DNA from: Microtetraspora sp. NBRC 16547
Lineage (GTDB): Bacteria > Actinomycetota > Actinomycetes > Streptosporangiales > Streptosporangiaceae
Assembly (NCBI RefSeq): GCF_030268965.1
Contig: NZ_BSSE01000003.1
Location: 248,001 to 312,000, forward strand
Reading direction: 5' to 3'
Length of the DNA: 64,000 nucleotides
The position numbers and the translations under genes are program-made. A model generated the notes under the pieces. The model saw nothing but the letters and a program-made list of their open reading frames with translations, was not told the origin of the DNA and did not search any database. Shown here piece by piece: positions 8,842 through 17,615 of this stretch; positions within the stretch are counted from its first letter, which is position 1; each line of letters opens with the position of its first letter.

Positions 8842-10017
8842 GTGGATGACGTCGTGGTGGTAGGCGCCGGCCTGGCCGGGATACGGAGCATCGAGGCACT
8901 GCGAGCCCACGGGTTCGCCGGCCGGATCACGCTGATCGGCGAGGAACGTCATCGCCCCTATGACAGGCCGCCTCTCTCCAAGGCGGTGCTGCTCGGAGAG
9001 ACCGACTCCACTGTGGTCGACTCCGACCTGGACGCCCTGAACGTGCGGCTGCTTCTCGGGACCGCCGCCAAGGGGCTCGGGACCGGCGTACTGGAAACCA
9101 CGGAGGGGGAGCTCGCGTTCGACGGGCTCGTCATCGCCACCGGAGCGACCCCCGTCCGGCTGAGAGGTGAGGGCAGGCAGCACGTCCTGCGCACCATCGA
9201 CGACGCCATCGAGCTGCGCTCCCGGCTTGTGCCCGGCGCCCGCGTCGCCGTCATCGGCGCCGGCTGGATCGGCGCCGAGGTCGCCACCGCCGCGGCCAGG
9301 GCCGGCTGCGCCGTCACGGTCGTCGAGGCGGGGGAGACGCCCCTCGCCGCCGCCATCGGCACCACCGTCGGCGCGTACACCACCGGCTGGTACGGCGAAG
9401 CCGGCGTCGAGCTCCGGCTCGGCGCCATGGTCAGGTCGGTCGACCCCGACGGCCTGACGCTCATGTCCGGCGCGCGCATCCCCGCGGACGTCGTCGTCAC
9501 CGGCGTCGGCGTCCGCCCCGCCGTCGAGTGGCTGAAGGGCTCCGCGGTCGAGCTCGAGAACGGCGTCGTCGTGGACGAGCACCTGCGCACCTCGGTCCCC
9601 GGCGTCGTCGCCGTGGGCGACTGCGCCAACTGGTGGTCGCGCAGGTTCGGCAGGCGGATGCGGGTCGAGCACTGGGACGCCGCGCTCGGCGCGCCGGACA
9701 CCGCCGCCGCCACCCTGCTCGGTGAGGACGCGGTGTACGACCCGGTCCCGTACTTCTGGTCCGAGCAGTTCGGCCGGATGGTGCAGTTCGCCGGGTACCG
9801 TGAGGGCGCGCGGCTCGTCCTGCGGGGCGAGCCCCGGGAGGACCGGAAGTGGGCGGCCTGCTGGCTCACCGAGGACGACCGGCTGGCCGCCGTGCTGACC
9901 GTCGACCGCCCCCGGGACCTGGTGCAGGGGCGGCGCCTGATCGAGGCGGGCAAGCGGGTGGACGTCGCCGGGATCGCGGACCCGGCCACCGCCCTGCGCG
10001 ACTGCGCCCTGCCATAG
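8842..10017 (+). CDS. NAD(P)/FAD-dependent ferredoxin-reductase-like oxidoreductase
   Basis: A 391-residue flavoprotein of the rhodocoxin/putidaredoxin reductase type. It has an FAD motif VVGAGLAGIRSIEALR at residues 5-20, an RPPLSK segment (about 47), ATGATP, a second dinucleotide motif VIGAGWIGAEVATAAA (about 136-151), VVTGVGVRP and VAVGDCAN before the C-terminal domain. Such enzymes pass electrons from NAD(P)H to a ferredoxin partner. No ferredoxin or P450 gene is nearby, so the partner is unknown. The gene is divergent from the thi operon. GTG 8842 is preceded by TAGGGT six bases upstream, consistent with a leaderless transcript. Confidence 0.88.
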   Translation: MDDVVVVGAGLAGIRSIEALRAHGFAGRITLIGEERHRPYDRPPLSKAVLLGETDSTVVDSDLDALNVRLLLGTAAKGLGTGVLETTEGELAFDGLVIATGATPVRLRGEGRQHVLRTIDDAIELRSRLVPGARVAVIGAGWIGAEVATAAARAGCAVTVVEAGETPLAAAIGTTVGAYTTGWYGEAGVELRLGAMVRSVDPDGLTLMSGARIPADVVVTGVGVRPAVEWLKGSAVELENGVVVDEHLRTSVPGVVAVGDCANWWSRRFGRRMRVEHWDAALGAPDTAAATLLGEDAVYDPVPYFWSEQFGRMVQFAGYREGARLVLRGEPREDRKWAACWLTEDDRLAAVLTVDRPRDLVQGRRLIEAGKRVDVAGIADPATALRDCALP

Positions 10018-10204
10018 CAATCCAGTATGGCGACCGGCGCTGGAACGGCCGGCAACCCGTACGAGAACGACTGGAAACCGGCGCGGGAACGGGCGACGGG
10101 CCGGCGGAGCGGCCGGTGCGGGAGCCGCTGGAGTCCGCCAGGCTTTACCGGGCGCTCCGCAATCGAGGTGTTTTGCGGCAGCCACCTGTGGTAATCGTGG
10201 ATTT

Positions 10205-10579
10205 GTGACGCTTACTGTTGCACAGATCGATAGAGGAACCGACCAGCTCGTAGGGGAGTGGCTCCCCCTCCCCGAGGTTGCGAAGAGGCTCGGGCTGACC
10301 ATCGGCCGAGCCAAGCAGCTACTGAAGGACAAGAAGCTCGTCGGCGCCCGCAGGGGCGGCGGAGGGCCGCAGATCCCGGCGAAGTTCATCGGCGAGGACG
10401 ATGTGCTCAAGGGCCTGCCCGGCACGCTCACCGTGCTGGCCGACGCCGGATTCGACGAGGTCGAGTCGATCCGGTGGCTCTTCACACCCGACGACTCACT
10501 GCCAGGGGCGCCGATCGACGCGATCAGCGCCGGACGGCACACCGAGGTCAAGCGCAGGGCGCAGGCCCTCGGGTTCTGA
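10205..10579 (+). CDS. Rv2175c-family DNA-binding protein
   Basis: A 124-residue protein with an N-terminal winged helix-turn-helix ([33 protein letters not shown], positions about 18-50) and a C-terminal helical part ([37 protein letters not shown]) characteristic of the Rv2175c family. In M. tuberculosis Rv2175c binds DNA and is phosphorylated by PknL, which weakens binding. Here the PASTA kinase is 4 kb away, and the homologues of neighbours Rv2172c (metF-like) and Rv2173 (idsA2) also occur nearby, so the block is conserved but expanded. The start GTG follows TAATCG seven bases upstream, and no ribosome binding site is seen. Confidence 0.88.
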   Translation: MTLTVAQIDRGTDQLVGEWLPLPEVAKRLGLTIGRAKQLLKDKKLVGARRGGGGPQIPAKFIGEDDVLKGLPGTLTVLADAGFDEVESIRWLFTPDDSLPGAPIDAISAGRHTEVKRRAQALGF

Positions 10580-10611
10580 CCGACCCTCCGGGGCATGGCA
10601 TCGTTAGTCGT

Positions 10612-11259
10612 GTGAATCTCCGACAGCGGCTGGCCGGCGCCCGGCTCTACCTGTGCACCGACGGCCGGCGCGGCCGTGGCGATCTGCCCGAGTTCCTCGA
10701 CGCCGTGCTGGCCGCCGGTGTGGACATCGTCCAGCTCCGGGAGAAGGGGCTGGAGGCGCGCGAGGAACTCGCGCTGCTCGAGGTGTTCCGCGACGCGTGC
10801 GACCGGCATGGCGCCCTGCTCGCCGTGAACGACCGCGCCGACATCGCTCGTGCCGCGGGCCCCGACATCCTGCACCTCGGCCAGGACGACCTGCCGGTGT
10901 CCGTCGCCCGGGAGATCCTCGGGCCCGACGTGCTGATCGGCAGGTCCACCCACTCCGCGGACGAGGCGACGGTCGCGGCGTCCGAGCCGGGCGTGGACTA
11001 CTTCTGCTGCGGGCCGATCTGGCCCACACCGACGAAGCCCGGCCGTCCCGCGCCCGGTGTCGCGCTGCTGGATCACGCCGCCGGCCTGGATACGGCCCGG
11101 CCCTGGTTCGGCATCGGCGGCCTCGACCTCGGAAACCTGGACGAGGTCGTGTCCCACGGCGTACGCCGGGTCGTGGTCGTACGGGCGATCACCGAGGCCG
11201 AGGACCCGGCGGCCGCGACGGCGGCGCTGCGGGCACGCCTCGACGCCGTTCCCCTCTGA
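10612..11259 (+). CDS. thiE: Thiamine-phosphate synthase ThiE
   Basis: ThiE joins hydroxymethylpyrimidine diphosphate and thiazole phosphate to give thiamin phosphate. The 215-residue TIM-barrel shows [52 protein letters not shown], a [19 protein letters not shown] loop that binds the pyrophosphate, and WFGIGGLD near the C-terminus. Start GTG 10612 opens the family N-terminus ([15 protein letters not shown]); a longer in-frame reading would overlap the previous gene. It lies near but not within the riboswitch-controlled thi operon and on the opposite strand, and no second THI element was found in front of it. Confidence 0.95.
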   Translation: MNLRQRLAGARLYLCTDGRRGRGDLPEFLDAVLAAGVDIVQLREKGLEAREELALLEVFRDACDRHGALLAVNDRADIARAAGPDILHLGQDDLPVSVAREILGPDVLIGRSTHSADEATVAASEPGVDYFCCGPIWPTPTKPGRPAPGVALLDHAAGLDTARPWFGIGGLDLGNLDEVVSHGVRRVVVVRAITEAEDPAAATAALRARLDAVPL

Positions 11260-11267
11260 TCTTCGTC

Positions 11268-12005
11268 GCCCCGGGAGGCGGCCCACCTGCTGGGCGCGGA
11301 CGCCGGTTCTCGCCGTGGCGGGGTTCAGCGCGCTCGCCGCCGCCGCGGCGGTCGGCCAGGCGGTGGGCGAGGTGACCGACCTGATCCGGGGCCGGCTCAC
11401 GGTCGGGGTGGTCATCGGCTGCACCGTGACTGTTCGACGCACTCGCCGCGTTCCACCGCGCGCATCCCGGCGTGGAGATCTCGCTGCGGGAGGACAACTC
11501 CGACCGGCTCGTCGAGGGAGTGCGCGCCGGCGCCGTCGACCTGGCTCTCATCGGGACCGCGGCCGCCACCCCCGACGGGCTGGACGCGCTGACGATCATC
11601 AGCGAGCGGCTCGTCGCGGCGGTCCCGGCCGGGCACCCCTTGGCGACACGGCCGCGGGTCACCCTGCGCGACCTCGGCGCCTACCCGATCGTGTGCATGC
11701 CACCAGGGACCGGCCTGCGTACGGTCTTCGACCAGGCCTGCGCGGCACAGAGCCTCCAGCCGGTCATCGCGTTGCAGGCCAGCGCCGCAGATGCCATCGC
11801 CGACCTCGCCGCCCGCGGGCTCGCCGTCGCCATCCTCAGCGACTCGATGGCCGCGCACTACCGCGACCGGCTCACCGCCCTGACCATCGAGGACGTCGAG
11901 ATACCCGCCTTGCTGGCCCTGGTCTGGAGAAGCCCGCACAGCCCCGCCGTGCGTGAGTTGCTCGCGTACAGCCGGCGGGCATTCGCCGAGCCCGGCCCCG
12001 GTTAG
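11268..12005 (+). pseudogene. LysR-family regulator remnant
   Basis: The segment from MEISLREDN (11472) to 12005 is an intact LysR substrate-binding domain (RAGAVDLALIG, VAAVPAGHPLA, GTGLRTVFDQACAA, GLAVAILSDSMA). Upstream, frames change. VGEVTDLIRGRLTVGVVIGCTV is read in one frame and stops matching at about 11425, and LFDALAAFHRAHPGVEISL continues in another. A few bases appear to be missing between the two. A further patch, REAAHLLGAD at about 11272, resembles the hinge after the HTH. The DNA-binding HTH itself is absent because thiE ends immediately before. The gene is truncated and frameshifted. The remaining open frame of 177 codons could still be translated. Confidence 0.75.
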
Positions 12006-12034
12006 ACCCCCGCCCGCGGCACCTTTCGGCCGTG

Positions 12035-12063
12035 GTCCGGCCGCCGCCGAGGGGCGGCCGGAC
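12035..12063. terminator. Strong hairpin after LysR remnant / polyprenyl synthase
   Basis: GTCCGGCCGCC (12035-12045) pairs exactly with GGCGGCCGGAC (12053-12063) across a 7-nt loop, between two convergent coding regions. It lacks a U-tract, as is common in high-GC genomes. Confidence 0.6.
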
Positions 12064-12081
12064 AGGCGGACGGTGGATGGG

Positions 12082-13149
12082 TCAGGTACGCCGCGTGGTG
12101 GCGGCGACCGCCAGGGCGCCGAGCGCGTCCCGCGCCTCGGGCTCGATGGGCGCGCGCTCCAGCGATCGGAGCGCGTCGTCGAGATAGCGCTTGATCATTT
12201 CCTCGCACTGGGCCAGCGCCCCGGTCTCCTCGATGATGAGGCGGAGCCGCTCGACGCCCTCCTGGTCCAGCTTCGGGTCGCCCAGGAGCGTCCGTACCAC
12301 CTCGGCCTGGGAGTCGGACGCGGCGGCCAGCGTCCGGGCGATCAGCATGGTGCGCTTGCCCTCGCGTAGGTCGTCGCCCGCCGGCTTGCCCGTCTCGGCC
12401 GGGTCGCCGAAGACCCCGAGGACGTCGTCGCGGAGCTGGAAGGCGATGCCGACCTTCTGGCCATACTCGACGCAGAGCCGGTCGATCCACGGCGTCACGC
12501 CGCGGGCCGCCAGGACGAGACCGAGCCGCAGCGGCTGCTCGACCGAGTACTTGCCGCTCTTGTACAGCGCGACACGCAGGGCGCTCTCGAAGGTGCTCTC
12601 GCCCTTGGCCTGCTCCAGCAGGTCGAGGTACTGCCCGAACATCAGCTCGGTGCGCATGTGGTCGTAGACCGGCTGCGCCGCGGCGAGGGCGGCGTCGGGC
12701 ACGCCGCTGGTCCGCCACATCTGCCCGGCCCAGACGAGGAGCAGGTTGCCGAGGAGCACCGCGGCCCCCTCGCCGAACTGCTCCGCGGATCCGTGCCAGC
12801 CGGATTCGGCGTGCAGCCGCTCGAAGCGGCGGTGCGCCGCCGGCATGCCACGCCGCAGGTCGCTGGCGTCCATCACGTCGTCATGGATGAGCGCGCTGGC
12901 CTGCAGGAGTTCGAGCGAGGCCGCGGCGCTGTAGAGGGCCGGGTCGTCGTCGCCGCCCGCCGCCCGCCATCCCCAGTGACAGAAGGCGGGGCGCAGCCTC
13001 TTGCCACCGGCGATGAAGTCGTCCACGGCGGACAGCAGCACGGCGAACTGGGGGTCGTCGAAGAACGGTCGCTGGTCGTCGAGGAACCTTCGCAGAGAAC
13101 GATCCACTTCGAAACGTACGAGGTCGAGCGGGGCAGCGGAAGTGGTCAT
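12082..13149 (-). CDS. idsA: Trans-polyprenyl diphosphate synthase (IdsA2/GGPP-synthase type)
   Basis: A 355-residue all-helical prenyltransferase that elongates allylic diphosphates with isopentenyl diphosphate. Family markers are GGKRLRPAFCHWG (about 47-59), the first Asp-rich motif DDVMD after ASALIH, RRGMPAAHRRFE, and the second Asp-rich region FQLRDDVLGVFGD followed by GKPAGDDLREGKRTML. ATG 13149 (MTTSAAPLDLV) is preferred; a 17-codon extension exists but has no family support. The gene is divergent from metF, the same arrangement as Rv2173 and Rv2172c in M. tuberculosis. The product chain length cannot be read reliably from the sequence. Confidence 0.92.
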   Translation of the reverse strand: MTTSAAPLDLVRFEVDRSLRRFLDDQRPFFDDPQFAVLLSAVDDFIAGGKRLRPAFCHWGWRAAGGDDDPALYSAAASLELLQASALIHDDVMDASDLRRGMPAAHRRFERLHAESGWHGSAEQFGEGAAVLLGNLLLVWAGQMWRTSGVPDAALAAAQPVYDHMRTELMFGQYLDLLEQAKGESTFESALRVALYKSGKYSVEQPLRLGLVLAARGVTPWIDRLCVEYGQKVGIAFQLRDDVLGVFGDPAETGKPAGDDLREGKRTMLIARTLAAASDSQAEVVRTLLGDPKLDQEGVERLRLIIEETGALAQCEEMIKRYLDDALRSLERAPIEPEARDALGALAVAATTRRT

Positions 13150-13286
13150 GCCTCTGAGCGTAACCGGCATAGATCGAACAGTGGAGGCCTGGGGAGACAT
13201 AAGTGTCAGGAGGTAATAAAGCGACCCGGATTCGTTTGCGAGAGGGCAGGCGACCGGCCGGAGAGCGGGACGGTAGCCTTGTCACC

Positions 13287-14216
13287 ATGGCTTTGGGTCT
13301 CCCGTCACGACTTCCCGACCGCGTCCCCACGGTCCGCGAGATGCTCGCCGCGGGGGAGCGATCGTTCTCGTTCGAGTTCTTCCCGCCGAAGACCGACGAG
13401 GGGGAGCGGCAGCTGTGGCGTGCCATCCGTGAGCTTGAGGCACTGCGGCCGACCTTCGTGTCCGTGACCTACGGCGCGGGCGGCAGCACCCGTGACCGCA
13501 CCGTCGACATCGTCGAGCGCCTCGCCCACGAGACGACGCTCACGCCGGTCGCGCACTTCACCGCCGTCGATCACTCCATCAAGGAGCTGCGCCACCTGAT
13601 CGGCAGGTTCGCCGACGCGGGCGTGCGCAACATCCTGGCCGTACGCGGCGACCCGCGCGGCGGCAACCCGCTCGACGAGTGGATCAGGCACCCCGAGGGC
13701 GTGCAGTACGCCGAGGACCTGGTCCGGCTGATCCGCCAGTCCGGTGACTTCTGCGTGGGTGTGGCGGCCTTCCCGTACAAGCACCCGCGGTCCGCCACGA
13801 TCGAGTCGGACACGGAGCACTTCGTGCAGAAGTGCCGGGCCGGAGCCGACTACGCCATCACCCAGATGTTCTTCCGTGCGGAGGACTACCTCCGCCTGCG
13901 GGACCGGGTGGTCGCGAAGGGCTGCGACACGCCGATCATCCCGGGCGTCATGCCGGTGACCCAGATGAGCACGATCGCCCGCTCGGAGCAGCTGTCGGGT
14001 GCGCCGTTCCCGCCCGAGGTGGCGGCCCGTTTCGAGGCGGTCGCCGACGATCCCGCCGCGGTGCGCCGCCTGGGCGTCGAGCACGCCGCCGAGATGTGCC
14101 AGACGCTGCTCGACGAGGGCGCGCCGGGGGTCCACTTCATCACCTTCAACAAGTCGAGCGCCACCCGTGAGGTCTTCCAGGCGCTGTCCCCGAGCCCGGC
14201 CACGCTGACCGTCTGA
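13287..14216 (+). CDS. metF: Methylenetetrahydrofolate reductase
   Basis: MTHFR reduces 5,10-methylene-THF to 5-methyl-THF, the methyl donor for methionine synthesis. The 309-residue TIM barrel shows [18 protein letters not shown] with the catalytic Glu, [60 protein letters not shown] with the flavin/folate-binding residues, and [16 protein letters not shown] at the end. ATG 13287 is selected because it opens the family N-terminus. TAGCCT lies seven bases before it, a pattern consistent with leaderless transcription. An upstream in-frame start at 13203 is possible but unsupported. Confidence 0.95.
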   Translation: MALGLPSRLPDRVPTVREMLAAGERSFSFEFFPPKTDEGERQLWRAIRELEALRPTFVSVTYGAGGSTRDRTVDIVERLAHETTLTPVAHFTAVDHSIKELRHLIGRFADAGVRNILAVRGDPRGGNPLDEWIRHPEGVQYAEDLVRLIRQSGDFCVGVAAFPYKHPRSATIESDTEHFVQKCRAGADYAITQMFFRAEDYLRLRDRVVAKGCDTPIIPGVMPVTQMSTIARSEQLSGAPFPPEVAARFEAVADDPAAVRRLGVEHAAEMCQTLLDEGAPGVHFITFNKSSATREVFQALSPSPATLTV

Positions 14217-14235
14217 GCGGGTCCGGCCCGTCAGA

Positions 14236-14252
14236 GGGCTCTCGGAGAGCCC
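14236..14252. terminator. Short hairpin between metF and GNAT gene
   Basis: GGGCTCTC and GAGAGCCC form a compact stem in the 72-nt gap between two convergent genes. Confidence 0.45.
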
Positions 14253-14288
14253 CGGCCGGTTCCCGCGGTTCCGGTGGCATCCGCGGGT

Positions 14289-14873
14289 TCAGCTCGTCGG
14301 GGCGAGAGGGAGCTTCGTTCCGGCGATCACGTAGCTCTCGCGGCCGCCGGGAAAGGCGAACCCCGTCATGAGATCGGCGAAGCCGATGCTGCGGTAGAGC
14401 CGCCTGGCCACGGTCGGCGCGTCGTGCGTCGAGAGCACGGCCGTGCGCTCGGGCCGGCCCTCGCAGACCGCGTGGATCATCCGGCGGCCGATGCCCTTGC
14501 CCTGGTGGCCGGGGAGAACGTGAATTTCCGCGATCTCCAGCGCGTCGCCGAACCACTCATCGGCGGCGAGAGGGCCGGACTGGTCCGTCAGGGACCTTGC
14601 GACGATGTCATGCCACCACTGGCCCGGCATTCCGTGGAAGCCGTACGCGAAACCGATGATCTCGGGACTTTCGGCGAGGACGCAGACGAATTCCGGATAA
14701 GTCGCGTGATTGCGCATGATGCCGCGACGGCCGGAGATCTGATCGGAGGGCGGGCGCATGGCGGCCGTGTAGATGGCGAGCACCGTGTCGAGTACCCCGA
14801 TGAACTCGTCGGGTCCGACGCGTCGCAATTCGATCACTTTCCGCAGACTAGCAAAGTCGTCTCGGGCGGGCAT
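14289..14873 (-). CDS. GNAT-family N-acetyltransferase
   Basis: A 194-residue GNAT acetyltransferase. The acetyl-CoA-binding core is evident: EIAEIHVLPGHQGKGIGRRMIHAVCEG (motif A, with the Q/RxxGxG/A signature QGKGIG), followed by AVLSTHDAPTVARRLYRSIGFADL (motif B). The N-terminal half carries RPPSDQISGRRGIMRNHATYPEF and a Trp-rich HGMPGQWWHDI loop. The acceptor substrate is unknown. ATG 14873 (MPARDDFASL) is chosen; a 29-residue in-frame extension upstream is possible and no clear ribosome binding site distinguishes the two. Confidence 0.8.
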   Translation of the reverse strand: MPARDDFASLRKVIELRRVGPDEFIGVLDTVLAIYTAAMRPPSDQISGRRGIMRNHATYPEFVCVLAESPEIIGFAYGFHGMPGQWWHDIVARSLTDQSGPLAADEWFGDALEIAEIHVLPGHQGKGIGRRMIHAVCEGRPERTAVLSTHDAPTVARRLYRSIGFADLMTGFAFPGGRESYVIAGTKLPLAPTS

Positions 14874-15063
14874 CGGCCGTCCGGTGGAGGTGAATGACGG
14901 CCGTCCGCGCGGAGCTCTGTGGATATTTACGGAAAGACGCGGAAATCCCGTGACATGCATCCGGGGAGCGTGACCTGATCACGAGGTCACGATTCGATCA
15001 CCACTCGGGGCGATCCCGGCCACGGGCGGCCCGTGGCGAGTGCCCGGCCGGGATCGCGACGGC

Positions 15064-15540
15064 CTATTCCACTTCGGCGGCGGTGCCACCGGTCATCTTG
15101 AGCAACTCGTCGAACGACGTGGAGAACACCGTGTGCGGGTGCCCGGCCGCTGCCCACACGACGTCGTACTTGCCCAGCCACGTGTCCACCAGAGTGCGCA
15201 CCGGCGCCGGGTGGCCCACCGGCGCGACCCCTCCGATCGCTTGCCCCGTGTGCTCGCGTACGAACTCCGGCGTGGCCCGCCGCACCTTCGCCGCGCCGAC
15301 GAGCCCCGCGATCAGCTCGGTGTTCACACGGTGGGCTCCGCTGGTGAGCACGAGGAGTGGTGCTCCGTCCGCATCGAAGATCAGGCTGTTGGCGATCGCC
15401 CCGACCTCGCAGCCGAGCTGGGCCGCGGCGGCGACGGCGGTCGGCACGGACTCGGGAAGGACCACGACATCACCCTCGACGTCATGGGAACGCAGGACCT
15501 CTGCCACGCGGGCGACGTTGGGATGCAACTTTTCCGGCAT
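15064..15540 (-). CDS. YbaK/EbsC-family aminoacyl-tRNA deacylase
   Basis: A 158-residue single-domain protein of the YbaK/ProX trans-editing family, which hydrolyses mischarged aminoacyl-tRNAs such as Ala- or Cys-tRNA(Pro). Recognisable parts are CEVGAIANSLIFDADGAPLLVLTSGAHRVN, AKVRRATPEFVREHTGQAIGGVAPVGHP and the closing AAAGHPHTVFSTSFDEL. The Lys usually found in the LTSGD/K region is not obvious here, so this is probably one of the divergent actinobacterial members. The specific tRNA substrate is not predictable. It is transcribed away from the L,D-transpeptidase gene. Confidence 0.88.
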   Translation of the reverse strand: MPEKLHPNVARVAEVLRSHDVEGDVVVLPESVPTAVAAAAQLGCEVGAIANSLIFDADGAPLLVLTSGAHRVNTELIAGLVGAAKVRRATPEFVREHTGQAIGGVAPVGHPAPVRTLVDTWLGKYDVVWAAAGHPHTVFSTSFDELLKMTGGTAAEVE

Positions 15541-15604
15541 CAGGCAACTCTAATGAGGATGACAAGCCATGGGCCACGCATTACGGCTCTGTGGCTAGTA
15601 CCGG

Positions 15605-15631
15605 GGACATTCGTTCCGTGCGTTAATGTCC
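15605..15631. promoter_or_regulatory. Inverted repeat upstream of L,D-transpeptidase
   Basis: GGACAT and ATGTCC are separated by 15 bases, about 40 nt upstream of the lipoprotein start. It may be an operator or part of a leader hairpin; no regulator is indicated. Confidence 0.3.
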
Positions 15632-15670
15632 TTTGATCCAAAACTGAGACGACTGAAAGGGTTGATCCGA

Positions 15671-16564
15671 ATGGGGGCTCGACGGTGGCCTGCCGTCGCG
15701 ACGCTGGTCACGGTGGGGGCTGTGACGCTCGCGGGCTGCGGCACGGCGGGGGCCGAACACGTGCGGCCGGCGGCCGCCGGCGCTCCAGTGACGGCGCCGA
15801 TGAGCACGGGGCCGATGAGCACGGCGTCGATGAGCACGGCACCCGTGCTCGTGACGCCGGCGAGCGCGGCCACGGCCGGCTCGGGAGTTCGCGCGGCCTC
15901 CGCCGCGTTCACGGCGTTCTCCGCACCGGGCCGTACGCTCACGCTCGGCGCGAAGGGGACCGAGGTCAAGGCGCTGCAGTCCCGGCTGAAGGAGCTCGGC
16001 TACATGCCCGGCGCGCTCGACGGGCAGTACGGCGGAACCACGCAGGCCGCGGTGTGGGCGTTCCAGAAGGTGCAGGGCATCACGCCGACGAGCACGGTGG
16101 CGAGCCGCACCTGGCGGGCCCTGGAGAGCCCCAAGGCCCCCAAGGTCCTGGTGCCGGGCGGCAAGCCGGACCGGGTCGAGGTCAACCTCACCCAGCAGGT
16201 CATGGTGCTGTACTCCGGGGGTGAGGTGAAGATCATCTCGCACATCTCCTCCGGAAGCGGGATCCCGTACACCGAGTACGCCATGTGGAACGGCAAGCGG
16301 ACGAAGTTCACCGGCAGCGCCAGGACGCCGACGGGTGACTACAAGACGACCTGGCGCCGGAGCGGATGGCACCGGTCCTACCTGGGGCAGCTGTACAACC
16401 CGATCTTCTTCAACGGCGGCATCGCCTTCCACGGCGCGCTGTCCGTGCCGCTCTATCCGGCGTCCCACGGCTGCGTCCGGTTGCCGATGAACGTGGCCGA
16501 GATCCTGCCCGGCCTGCTCGGGACCGGCGTCCCGGTGCATGTGCGCGGCAAGTTCGTCCGCTGA
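15671..16564 (+). CDS. L,D-transpeptidase lipoprotein with peptidoglycan-binding domain
   Basis: An envelope protein of 297 residues that forms or edits 3-3 cross-links in peptidoglycan. The signal peptide ends in the lipobox LAGC with Cys23. A Met-Ser-Thr repeat linker follows, then a PG_binding_1 domain (LGAKGTEVKALQSRLKELGY through AVWAFQKVQG), then a YkuD catalytic domain (VEVNLTQQVMVLYSGG onward) with the active-site SHGCVRLPMN motif and an upstream catalytic-domain His in AFHGAL. ATG 15671 is preferred over 15626 because GAAAGGG lies nine bases before it and the result is a clean signal peptide. It probably acts on the outer face of the membrane. Confidence 0.92.
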   Translation: MGARRWPAVATLVTVGAVTLAGCGTAGAEHVRPAAAGAPVTAPMSTGPMSTASMSTAPVLVTPASAATAGSGVRAASAAFTAFSAPGRTLTLGAKGTEVKALQSRLKELGYMPGALDGQYGGTTQAAVWAFQKVQGITPTSTVASRTWRALESPKAPKVLVPGGKPDRVEVNLTQQVMVLYSGGEVKIISHISSGSGIPYTEYAMWNGKRTKFTGSARTPTGDYKTTWRRSGWHRSYLGQLYNPIFFNGGIAFHGALSVPLYPASHGCVRLPMNVAEILPGLLGTGVPVHVRGKFVR

Positions 16565-16856
16565 CGACACGCCGGTCGACGCCGATCGGCACCGATCTGC
16601 GAGCGATTCACACCGGGCCCGGGGCGCCTCGCCTCGGGCCCGAACCATGCCCGCGGGGCTCCGGTGGTCGACACCCGTGCACCGTCGGGGTCGACCGGGC
16701 ACGCTATGGGCGCACGCCGGTCCTGCGCCCGGCTCACTCGACACGCCGGGAGGTTCCCGATCGGCGACTCAGGCCGCTGCGATCGTGAGTCCCTTGCCCG
16801 TAGGGCTTTTCGTGTTTTCGGAGGTCATTCCCCCGTACCGCCGTCACATGATCAAT
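16565..16856. other. Intergenic stretch, no gene seen
   Basis: No open frame with actinobacterial third-position GC bias or ribosome binding site was found here. Several short frames on both strands look like shadows of GC-rich noncoding DNA. Confidence 0.5.
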
Positions 16857-16910
16857 CGAACCCTTGTTCGCTATGGTGCTTGACAGTGAACCTGGTCGAA
16901 TTTATGTTCG
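16857..16910 (+). promoter_or_regulatory. Sigma-70-like promoter framed by two LexA (SOS) boxes
   Basis: TTGACA (16880-16885) and TATGTT (16903-16908) are separated by exactly 17 bases. CGAACCCTTGTTCG (16857-16870) lies just upstream of the -35, and CGAATTTATGTTCG (16897-16910) covers the -10. Each matches 11 of 12 fixed positions of the actinobacterial LexA consensus TCGAAC-N4-GTTCGA. LexA bound to the second box would block the -10. The first gene downstream is the HEPN protein at 17138. Confidence 0.8.
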
Positions 16911-17137
16911 AGGCAGTGAGTGCGGGACTCGCGGCTCGCATTCATCCCGTTGGATGCCGTGCCTTCGTCGTCGGCGGAGACGAGCGCGGTGCGGTCCACG
17001 GCGTGGGCCGGACGGGGAGAGGGGAAGCTCCTCGTCCGGCCGCCGTGACAAGTCGGCCGTGACAAATTGTCGGTGCGGTCTGCAAGTGTGATCTCACCGG
17101 CGAGCACCGCCGGAGGCCACCACTCGAGGAGGCGGGC

Positions 17138-17575
17138 GTGACTGGACAGGTCGATGACCGCAGGAGCGGGCCCAAGATCCCGCAGGCCGCTCTGGCGCAT
17201 CTCGCGGACGCCCGGGCCTGCCTGGCGGACGCTCTTGGCGGCACCACCCCGGCGGACAGGTATGTGTCGGCGCATCTCGCGGCGCTGCGGGCGGCCGCGG
17301 CCGTGCTCGCCGCTCGTCCCCGGCCGATGGACGGCCGGCGGCGCCGGCTGCGCAGCGCCTGGGAGCTGCTGCCCGAGGCGGAGCCGAAGCTGGCGGAGTG
17401 GGCGGCCTACTTCACGGTGAGCGCCACCAAGCGCGCCGCGGCCGAGGCGGGGATGACGCGTGTCGTCAGTCAGCGGGACGCCGAGGAGCTCATCGCCGAG
17501 GCGGACAGGTTCGTCGGCGAGATCGAGGCGATCCTCGGGGTGCCCGGCCAGTCGGCTCTCCCGATGGCGGGATAG
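17138..17575 (+). CDS. SAV_6107-type HEPN domain protein
   Basis: A 145-residue all-alpha protein resembling the SAV_6107-like HEPN family of actinobacteria. The segment R41-Y-V-S-A-H46 fits the Rx4-6H catalytic signature of HEPN ribonucleases and lies at the start of a helix (HLAALRAAAAVLAAR). A second helix pair (LRSAWELLPEAEPKLAEWAAYF) and a C-terminal amphipathic helix (SQRDAEELIAEADRFVGEIEAIL) complete the bundle. GTG 17138 is preceded by GAGGAGG at five bases. The only promoter in sight carries two LexA boxes, so induction by DNA damage is predicted. No minimal-nucleotidyltransferase partner gene sits next to it. Family assignment is from recognition; RNase activity is inference. Confidence 0.8.
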   Translation: MTGQVDDRRSGPKIPQAALAHLADARACLADALGGTTPADRYVSAHLAALRAAAAVLAARPRPMDGRRRRLRSAWELLPEAEPKLAEWAAYFTVSATKRAAAEAGMTRVVSQRDAEELIAEADRFVGEIEAILGVPGQSALPMAG

Positions 17576-17615
17576 GTCCGCGTCCCAGCGGCCCCAAGGG
17601 CATGGGATCGAAACG

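Noticed and set aside
15541-15670. c-di-AMP (ydaO) riboswitch before the L,D-transpeptidase
   Set aside because: Such switches precede many actinobacterial cell-wall genes, but this gap is only 130 nt and lacks the conserved core. Only a simple inverted repeat is present.
16904-17062. A 52-codon frame starting inside the SOS promoter -10
   Set aside because: The ATG lies within the -10 hexamer, upstream of any transcript from that promoter. The sequence shows no protein-like features.
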